Source: a virus
Direction: 5' to 3' (one strand)
DNA length: 22,561 nt
IMG/VR virus record: IMGVR_UViG_3300009370_000184
Span: 1-22,561 of that record
A program made the translations under genes and the position numbers. A model generated the notes under the pieces. The model was not told where the DNA came from and made no database searches. It was given only the letters and a program-made list of their open reading frames with translations. Positions 1 to 5,251 of the stretch are shown here, piece after piece. How positions within the stretch are numbered: the stretch's first letter is position 1; each line of letters begins with the position of its first letter.

Positions 1-131
1 TATCTGGGACAGGATGGATAAAAGAAGGTATAGTCAGAAAAGTTATGAAAATTAATAATGAATTCGTTGATGCGGCAGTATATGGTATGTTAAAAGACGA
101 ATGTAAATGGATAAAAGGATATAAAAAATAA
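1..131 (+). CDS. Probable terminase large subunit, C-terminal fragment
   Basis: An open frame enters from the left edge (first full codon at 3) and stops with TAA at 129-131, giving the last 42 residues of a protein. The tail contains INNEFVDAAVYGMLK, which resembles the 'NE.lDc.vYa.aa' C-terminal signature of GpA-type phage terminase large subunits. Its position directly upstream of the portal gene also fits a terminase, the ATPase/nuclease motor that packages DNA through the portal. The catalytic domains lie outside the window, so the call rests on a short motif and on gene order. Another late protein cannot be excluded. The next gene starts 1 nt after this stop. Confidence 0.42.
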   Translation, partial: SGTGWIKEGIVRKVMKINNEFVDAAVYGMLKDECKWIKGYKK

Positions 132-132
132 T

Positions 133-345
133 ATGGGCGGAAAAGCACAACCACAAATGCCACCACCAGTAGATACTAGAGTAGAAGATGCGGCGGCTAA
201 AGCTGAAGCTAAATTAGCGGCTGAAAAGAAAAAAATGATTGATACAAAGAAAAAAGGTATGGGTTCTACTATTTTAAATACAGGTGAAGGTATAGAAGAA
301 GAAGCAACAACTTCAACTTCATTATTAGGTGGTAAAAAATATTAA
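133..345 (+). CDS. Small portal-adjacent protein, hypothetical
   Basis: A 70-residue protein with a Pro-rich N-terminus (QPQMPPPVD), a charged Ala/Lys/Glu helix at about residues 18-42, and a C-terminal stretch GMGSTILNTGEG followed by SLLGG. Small proteins of this layout ('...r.STiLt...g......tLLG') are recurrent between terminase and portal genes in podoviruses. Their function is not established; some are virion-associated. The helix is probably amphipathic or coiled. Its TAA stop overlaps the portal ATG by one base (TAATG at 343-347), so the two are probably translationally coupled. The gene is real by context and conserved layout, but no biochemical role can be read from it. Confidence 0.6.
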   Translation: MGGKAQPQMPPPVDTRVEDAAAKAEAKLAAEKKKMIDTKKKGMGSTILNTGEGIEEEATTSTSLLGGKKY

Positions 346-2030
346 TGGCAACTACATTTGAATATATTAAAAAAAGATGTTCTGCATTAGAATCTGACCG
401 ACAAACTTGGGAAGATCATTGGCAAGATATTTTAGATTATGTAATGCCAAGAAAAGCAGATGTTACTTTTGTTCGTGCTAAAGGAACAAAACGAACAGAA
501 GTATTATTTGATTCAACAGCTATCACAGCAAATAATTTATTAGCCGCAAGTTTACAAGGAACACTTACATCACCTTCATTACCTTGGTTTCATTTAAAGT
601 TAAGAGATAAAGAATTAAATGAAAATAGAGATGTTCAATTATGGTTAGAAGATTCAGCAAGAAGAATGTATGATACATTTAATGAATCTAATTTTAATAC
701 AGAAGTACATGAATTATATTTAGATTTATGTTCAGTTGGAACAGGCTCTATGTTTGTAGAAGAAGGTAATAATGGATTTGCAAATGATGGAATACATTTT
801 AATACACTACATATTGCAGAATATTTTATTCAAGAAAATATAAATGGACAAGTAGATACACTTTACAGAAAATATAAACTTACTGCAAGACAAGCAATTG
901 AAGAATTTGGTGAAGATAATTTAGGTGAAAAAATAATAGAAGCATCAAAAAATAAACCAGATAAAAATTTTAATTTTATTCATGCTATAGAACCTACAAA
1001 AGATTATGAAAGAGCATTAGGAAAAGCATCAACTAAATTACCATTTCATTCTTGCCATGTTTGTGTTGAAGATAAAATGGTTGTTCGTACAGGCGGCTAT
1101 AATGAATTTCCTTATTTAGTTCCTAGATGGGCAAAAGCAACAGGGGAAATTTTTGGAAGATCGCCTTCTTATAATGCATTACCAGATATTAAAACTTTAA
1201 ATAAAGCAGTTGAAATAGGATTAAAGGCTTGGGCAAAAGCTATTGATCCACCATTACTTGTTCAAGATGATGGTGTAATTGGTAGAGTTAGAATGACACC
1301 TGCTGGAATTACAGTAGTTAGATCAGATGGTGCGATTAAACCATTACAAATTGGTTCTAATTGGCAAATAACTGATATGAAAGAAACTCAATTAAGAACA
1401 GCAATTAGACAAGCATATTATTCAGATCAATTACAATTACAAGAAGGCCCACAAATGACGGCAACAGAAGTACAAGTTAGATATGAATTAATGCAAAGAC
1501 TTCTTGGCCCAACATTAGGGAGATTTCAAAGTGAATTTTTAAATCCATTAATTGAAAGAACATTTGGTATTATGTTAAGAGCAGGTGCATTAATGCCAGA
1601 ACCAGATGTAATTAAAGGACAACAAATAGATGTAGAGTATGTTGGCCCACTTGCTCGTTCTCAAAGAATGGAAGAATCTGTTGCTATTGAAAGATTATAT
1701 GGATTAGCAATGAATGTTGTACAAGTTGATCCATCAATTATGGATAATATTAATCATGATGAAGCTATTAGATTAAGAGCAACTCTTTTAGGTGTTCCTA
1801 AAACTGTTTTAAGAGGTAGAGATGAAGTAACAGAATTAAGAGAAGAAAGAGCAGAACAACAACAACAAATGGCATTAGCACAACAACAACAAGCGGCAGG
1901 TGATGCAATGCAATCACAAGCTAAAGCGGCTAAAGATATGGCTGATCCTAGAGTACAGCAAATGATGGAAGAAACGCAAGAAGATATGGGTGTATCACCA
2001 GAAACTTTAGCTGAAAGTGTACAACAGTAA
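345..2030 (+). CDS. Portal (head-to-tail connector) protein
   Basis: A 561-residue protein of the T7 gp8-like head-to-tail connecting family (T7 gp8 is 536 residues). The N-terminus FEYIKKRCSALESDRQTWED and the following YVMPRK segment match the helical start of this family. The middle has the typical RWAKATGEIFGRSPSYNALP and KAWAKAIDPPLLV stretches, and LLGPTLGRFQSEFLNPLIER is the conserved helical region before the crown. The last 65 or so residues are Gln/Ala-rich (QQQQ runs), as is common for portal C-termini. Twelve copies would form the ring at the capsid vertex through which DNA is packaged and ejected. A weak AGGTGG lies at 327-332, and the gene overlaps both neighbours by one base in TAATG junctions. 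Confidence 0.93.
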   Translation: MATTFEYIKKRCSALESDRQTWEDHWQDILDYVMPRKADVTFVRAKGTKRTEVLFDSTAITANNLLAASLQGTLTSPSLPWFHLKLRDKELNENRDVQLWLEDSARRMYDTFNESNFNTEVHELYLDLCSVGTGSMFVEEGNNGFANDGIHFNTLHIAEYFIQENINGQVDTLYRKYKLTARQAIEEFGEDNLGEKIIEASKNKPDKNFNFIHAIEPTKDYERALGKASTKLPFHSCHVCVEDKMVVRTGGYNEFPYLVPRWAKATGEIFGRSPSYNALPDIKTLNKAVEIGLKAWAKAIDPPLLVQDDGVIGRVRMTPAGITVVRSDGAIKPLQIGSNWQITDMKETQLRTAIRQAYYSDQLQLQEGPQMTATEVQVRYELMQRLLGPTLGRFQSEFLNPLIERTFGIMLRAGALMPEPDVIKGQQIDVEYVGPLARSQRMEESVAIERLYGLAMNVVQVDPSIMDNINHDEAIRLRATLLGVPKTVLRGRDEVTELREERAEQQQQMALAQQQQAAGDAMQSQAKAAKDMADPRVQQMMEETQEDMGVSPETLAESVQQ

Positions 2031-2248
2031 TGCCTTCTGATGAAGACATATTAAAACAATTAAAACAAGATTACAGAATTACTTTTTCATCTAAAGAAGG
2101 TGAAAGAGTATTAGCTGATATTCAATCAGCTTATTATCATAGAGGTTCATTTATAAAAAATGATCCCCATGAAACTTCATACCGAGAAGGTCAAAGATCG
2201 GTAATAATCAGAATAATAAATCTAATGAAGGAGGATAAAAATGTCTGA
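2030..2248 (+). CDS. Bbp19-like small head protein
   Basis: A 72-residue protein with the pattern of the Bbp19 family of small podovirus proteins: an ITFSSKEGERVLADI segment (F.t.eG..vL.di), then SFIKNDPHETSYREGQRSV (f..dp..ta..eG.RsV) and a hydrophobic helix IIRIINLM. Members usually sit between portal and scaffold or capsid genes. They are presumed head components or assembly helpers, but the role is not firmly known. The start overlaps the portal stop (TAATG, 2028-2032) with no Shine-Dalgarno sequence, which suggests coupled translation. Its last codons contain the AGGAGG (2229-2234) that serves the next gene, so the two reading frames overlap by 8 nt. Confidence 0.72.
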   Translation: MPSDEDILKQLKQDYRITFSSKEGERVLADIQSAYYHRGSFIKNDPHETSYREGQRSVIIRIINLMKEDKNV

Positions 2249-3062
2249 TACGACCACTCAAAACGACAATCCTGTACAGGAATCTACTGTATTAGGATCG
2301 CAAGTAAGTGATAATCAATCTGAAGATTGGAGATCATCCTTACCAGATGAATTAAAAGCAGATGCTACTTTAAGTAATATTAAAGATTTAGAATCTGCGG
2401 CTAAAACATTAATTCATCAACAAAAAATGTTAGGTAGTAGAATACCATTACCTAAAACAGATGAAGAAAGGTCTGAACTTTATACAAAGTTAGGAAGACC
2501 AGAAAATGCATCTGGATATAAAGTTGAAATACCACAATCACATCAAGGGTATTTTAAAGAAGATCAAGTAAATGAGTTTAGAAATGTTGCTCATCAAATT
2601 GGTTTAAATAATGAACAAGTTAATGCTTTAATTAATTATCAAATGAAAAGTATTGACAATGATGTAAATAATGAACCAAGTAGATTAGCTATAGCTAAAC
2701 AAGAAACTGAAAATGCTTTAAAACAAGAATGGGGTTTAGAATATGATAAGAATATTCGTTCTGCACAAAGAGCATTAGATGTATATGGTGATCCTGAAAT
2801 GAAAGAATTAATGAATGGAGAAGCAGGTAATCATCCTGCTGTAATTCGTTTATTTTCAAGATTAGGTAAAGAAGTTACTGAAGAAATGGCTAAAAATACA
2901 CAAAATAATACATTAGCTGTATCACCTTTAGATGCTAAAACTGAAATTGATAGTATTTATGCTAATGCAAATCATCCTTATCATAAGCCACAAGATAAGG
3001 AACATAAGAATGCAGTAGAACATATGCGTCAATTACATGAAAAAGTATTTGGAAAATCATAA
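2241..3062 (+). CDS. Capsid assembly scaffolding protein
   Basis: A 273-residue acidic, Gln/Asn-rich, mostly helical protein. The N-terminal third carries the podovirus scaffold signature: WRSSLPDELKAD, then a helix with LESAAKTLIHQQKMLGSRIP, then LYTKLGRPENASGYKVE. The remainder is predicted helix with no enzyme motif. The C-terminus (EHMRQLHEKVFGKS) is basic, as expected for the capsid-binding tail of scaffolds such as those of T7 gp9 and P22. It would template procapsid assembly and leave before or during packaging. The gene lies directly before the major capsid gene, the same place as T7 gene 9. A strong AGGAGG at 2229-2234, 6 nt upstream, sets the start. The -35 of the predicted capsid promoter lies inside its last codons. 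Confidence 0.87.
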   Translation: MSDTTTQNDNPVQESTVLGSQVSDNQSEDWRSSLPDELKADATLSNIKDLESAAKTLIHQQKMLGSRIPLPKTDEERSELYTKLGRPENASGYKVEIPQSHQGYFKEDQVNEFRNVAHQIGLNNEQVNALINYQMKSIDNDVNNEPSRLAIAKQETENALKQEWGLEYDKNIRSAQRALDVYGDPEMKELMNGEAGNHPAVIRLFSRLGKEVTEEMAKNTQNNTLAVSPLDAKTEIDSIYANANHPYHKPQDKEHKNAVEHMRQLHEKVFGKS

Positions 3063-3077
3063 GATTTTTGTTATAAT
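3049..3077 (+). promoter_or_regulatory. Sigma70-like promoter for the capsid unit
   Basis: TTGGAA at 3049-3054 (4 of 6 to the -35 consensus) is followed by a 17-nt spacer and a perfect TATAAT at 3072-3077. TG at 3069-3070 supplies an extended -10. Transcription would start near 3084, about 11 nt before the first stem of the leader RNA. In an AT-rich window TATAAT alone is weak evidence. The correct spacing, the TG and the position between scaffold and capsid genes raise it. If the phage has its own RNA polymerase, a different promoter could act instead. Confidence 0.55.
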
Positions 3078-3090
3078 CTAAATATCTAAT

Positions 3091-3260
3091 TCGCCCTAGT
3101 TTTGGATAACGAATGGGTAGCCGTGATTGGCTTTAAACTTCCGAATGATCGTATCGTTTACGATAAGGTTTCCCGCAAGGATAAAAGCCGATTAACGGAA
3201 TATGGTAAAATACCAATGTGGTACTTACCCCCTATTCTATAACAAGTAAAAACTAGGAAA
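3091..3260 (+). ncRNA. Structured 5' leader RNA of the capsid gene, possible cis-regulator
   Basis: No open frame fills this gap, which is about 40% G+C (67 of 167 bases in 3091-3257) and richer than its surroundings. Nested complementarity is extensive. P1: 3095-3103 with 3249-3257, nine perfect pairs. P2: 3111-3119 with 3226-3230 and 3234-3237, nine pairs around a 3-nt bulge. P3: 3124-3134 with 3184-3194, eleven pairs including two G-U. Hairpin P4: TATCG 3152-3156 with CGATA 3161-3165 and a TTTA loop. Hairpin P5: 3203-3207 with 3211-3215. UUCCG at 3139-3143 also matches CGGAA at 3196-3200, crossing P3 as a pseudoknot. The 3' strand of P1 contains the capsid Shine-Dalgarno sequence. I do not recognise a named RNA family. 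It could be a regulatory leader, an mRNA-stabilising or processing element, or a ribozyme. Confidence 0.7.
3255..3258 (+). promoter_or_regulatory. Capsid gene ribosome-binding site inside leader stem P1
   Basis: AGGA lies 7 nt before the capsid ATG at 3266 and is the only Shine-Dalgarno-like sequence near that start. Its first three bases (3255-3257) are paired with CCU (3095-3097) in the outermost stem of the leader, so the fold would hide it from ribosomes. Confidence 0.6.
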
Positions 3261-3265
3261 AAAAT

Positions 3266-4126
3266 ATGTCAACTCAAATTACTACAGCTTTTGTTGAACA
3301 GTATAAGAGTAATGTATTTCATCTAGCACAGCAAAAAGGTTCTCGTTTAAGAGATGCTGTTAGAAGCGAAACTGTAACAGGGAAGGCACACTTCTTTGAA
3401 AGAATCGGCTCTACTGCGGCTCAAAAAAGAACTTCACGACATTCAGACACTCCAAGAATGGACACTCCACATAGTAGAAGAAAAGTTACTATGGATGACT
3501 ACGATTGGGCAGACTTGATTGATAATGAAGACAAAGTGAGAATGCTTATTTCTCCACAATCTGAATATGCACTAGCAGGTGCATACGCAATGGGGAGAGC
3601 AATGGATGATGCGATCATATCAGCGGCGACAGGCAATGCTTATGGCGGAGTAAGTGGTGGTACTACAGTAGCACTACCTTCTGCACAGAAGATTGTTCAT
3701 GGATCAGCGAATCTTACAATAGCTAAACTATTAGAAGCTAAAAAGATTCTTGATGCGGCTGAAGTTGATCCAGATGAAGCAAGGTTTTTGATTTGTTCAG
3801 CAGATCAAATTCAAGACTTTCTAAATATAGCGGAAGTTAAATCATCTGATTACAATACTATCAAAGCACTAGCACAAGGACAAATTGACACCTATTTAGG
3901 TTTCAAATTTATCCGTAGTGAGAGATTAGGGACAGATGCAACACCATCAAGACAGGTTCTAGCATTTACTAAATCAGCAATAGGTTTAGCTGTGGGTGCA
4001 GATATTCAAACAAAAATATCTGAAAGAGCAGATAAAAACTATGCAACGCAAGTATTTCTATCTATGACAATCGGGGCAACTCGTATTGAAGACGAAAAAA
4101 TGGTAGAGATTGCTTGTAACGAGTAA
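3266..4126 (+). CDS. Major capsid protein
   Basis: A 286-residue protein that forms the icosahedral shell. The N-terminus (TTAFVEQYKSNVFHLAQQKG), the central TPRMDTPHSRRKVTMDDYDWAD, and the ALAGAYAMGRAMDDAI helix are the hallmarks of the phage capsid family found in many non-T7 podoviruses. These proteins are expected to have the HK97 fold. The SERADKNYATQVFLSMTIGATRIEDEKMV tail is the usual C-terminal strand region with the conserved 'GA.r.edekvv'. It is shorter than T7 gp10A (345 residues) but normal for this family. Codon use is somewhat less AT-rich than in neighbouring genes, which fits high expression. Translation starts at the ATG 7 nt after AGGA in the structured leader, so output may be controlled by that RNA. 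Confidence 0.92.
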   Translation: MSTQITTAFVEQYKSNVFHLAQQKGSRLRDAVRSETVTGKAHFFERIGSTAAQKRTSRHSDTPRMDTPHSRRKVTMDDYDWADLIDNEDKVRMLISPQSEYALAGAYAMGRAMDDAIISAATGNAYGGVSGGTTVALPSAQKIVHGSANLTIAKLLEAKKILDAAEVDPDEARFLICSADQIQDFLNIAEVKSSDYNTIKALAQGQIDTYLGFKFIRSERLGTDATPSRQVLAFTKSAIGLAVGADIQTKISERADKNYATQVFLSMTIGATRIEDEKMVEIACNE

Positions 4127-4142
4127 TAGGAGGATTATATAA

Positions 4143-4595
4143 ATGGCTTATTCAGTACAAAAAACAAAATGGTCACAAAATAATCCAACTGAAAGGGTAA
4201 AAACGAATGAATTTGCTGGTAGAGTTAGAATTGCATACGCAACTTACGAAGCGAGTGCAGAACAATCTACTATTGAAATGTTCAATTTACCTAACGGTGC
4301 GAGAATTATTCGTGGCTATTTAGGACATGATGCTTTAGGATCATCTACTACATTATCGGTAGGGTATGCGGCACACACATCTTCAGCAGGGGCAACAGTT
4401 GCCGCTGATGTTGATGAGTATAAAACTGCGGCGGCTTCTACTTCTGATGCAGTTACAGCACTTCCAGCAACTATGGCACTTGGTGCTTTTAGTGAATTGG
4501 ATGCAGATGCTACAGGTGTTCCAGTTACAGTTACTCTTGCAGGTGCTAATGGTACAGGTACTATTAGTCTTGCTATGGAGTATGTAACAGACTAA
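4143..4595 (+). CDS. Capsid-associated structural protein, possible decoration protein
   Basis: A 150-residue beta- and Ala/Thr-rich protein without membrane segments or enzyme motifs. Residues 46-75 (MFNLPNGARIIRGYLGHDAL followed by SSTTLSVGYAA) match a recurring podovirus pattern, 'LP.GA.i......DaLG.sttl.vG', in small structural proteins encoded next to the capsid gene. The C-terminal third (VPVTVTLAGANGTGTISLAMEYV) reads as beta strands of a jelly-roll-like domain. It lies between the capsid stop and a terminator, has a good AGGAGG (4128-4133, 9 nt before ATG), and should be co-transcribed with the capsid. That suggests an abundant head protein such as a decoration or minor capsid protein. 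The specific function is inferred from position. Confidence 0.55.
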   Translation: MAYSVQKTKWSQNNPTERVKTNEFAGRVRIAYATYEASAEQSTIEMFNLPNGARIIRGYLGHDALGSSTTLSVGYAAHTSSAGATVAADVDEYKTAAASTSDAVTALPATMALGAFSELDADATGVPVTVTLAGANGTGTISLAMEYVTD

Positions 4596-4615
4596 TCATC
4601 AAACTAACAAACAAA

Positions 4616-4661
4616 GCATAGGCGATATAGATTGATTTCTTGTCGCCTATGTGATATTTTT
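4616..4661 (+). terminator. Rho-independent terminator after the capsid unit
   Basis: CATAGGCGA (4617-4625) pairs perfectly with TCGCCTATG (4643-4651), and a G-U pair (4616/4652) extends the stem to ten. The 17-nt loop is AT-rich. Five T (4657-4661) follow after a short gap, TGATA. The T-tract is not directly against the stem, so termination may be partial, or the hairpin may be a processing site. Its position between capsid genes and tail tubular protein A is that of Tphi in T7. Confidence 0.62.
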
Positions 4662-4669
4662 ACATAATT

Positions 4670-5251
4670 ATGGCTACAGAAGTTTCTATTTGTTCAAACG
4701 CATTAAGAAGATTAGGTGATGATCCAATTACATCCCTAACTGATGATACAGAAAGAGCAAGATTATGTAATTCCTTTTACATAGATGCACGAGATGCAGT
4801 TTTAAGATGTCATCCGTGGAATTTCGCTATAACAAGGGCATCTTTAGCCCAATTATCTGATACACCTTCCTATGGTTTTGCATATCAATATGCTTTACCT
4901 ACAAGTCCATATTGTTTAAGAGTTTTAGGAATGGAATATGCTGATTACATATTCAAAGTAGAAAACTATTCTACTCATGGAAGGGTTTTATTAACAGATG
5001 AGAGTACAGCTAAAATTTTATATATTGCTAGGATTACAGATACTGCACAATTTGATCCAATGTTTACGGATGTTCTCACAGCAAAATTAGCTGTAGATTT
5101 AGCTTATCCAATAACAAATAGTGCTTCATTACAAACACAAATGCAGAAACTGTATCAAACTAAACTTTCCGAAGCCAGAAGTATTGATGGACAAGAGGGA
5201 TTTCAAGATGATCTTGTTTCTGATACATTTACTGACTTTAGGAAAGATTAA
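4670..5251 (+). CDS. Tail tubular protein A (gp11-like)
   Basis: A 193-residue protein nearly equal in length to T7 gp11 (196). The family signature is clear: EVSICSNALRRLGDDPITSL at the start, ARLCNSFYIDARDAVLRCHPWNFA, FAYQYALPTSPYCLRVLG, then DPMFTDVLTAKLAVDLAYPI. The protein forms the dodecameric gatekeeper ring under the portal and joins it to the nozzle. No Shine-Dalgarno precedes the ATG, which sits 9 nt after the T-tract of the terminator hairpin. Read-through transcripts would therefore carry the hairpin just upstream of the start. The stop overlaps the next ATG (TAATG, 5249-5253), so A and B are probably translated together. Confidence 0.94.
   Translation: MATEVSICSNALRRLGDDPITSLTDDTERARLCNSFYIDARDAVLRCHPWNFAITRASLAQLSDTPSYGFAYQYALPTSPYCLRVLGMEYADYIFKVENYSTHGRVLLTDESTAKILYIARITDTAQFDPMFTDVLTAKLAVDLAYPITNSASLQTQMQKLYQTKLSEARSIDGQEGFQDDLVSDTFTDFRKD

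Noticed and set aside
3169-3190. CCCGCAAGG followed by ATAAAAG in the leader resembles core strings of twister-sister and twister ribozymes.
   Set aside because: The partner strand and the hairpins required around those cores are not present in the right order, so the match is probably chance. A covariance-model search would settle it.
3120-3220. tRNA or tRNA-like element in the structured gap.
   Set aside because: No acceptor stem, no T-loop GTTC.A.. consensus and no cloverleaf spacing; the stems found do not form a cloverleaf.
4366-4587. Second-frame open frame inside the capsid-associated gene (Leu/Gln-rich).
   Set aside because: Composition is a frame-shift artefact of Ala/Thr/Val codons in the real gene; no start signal.
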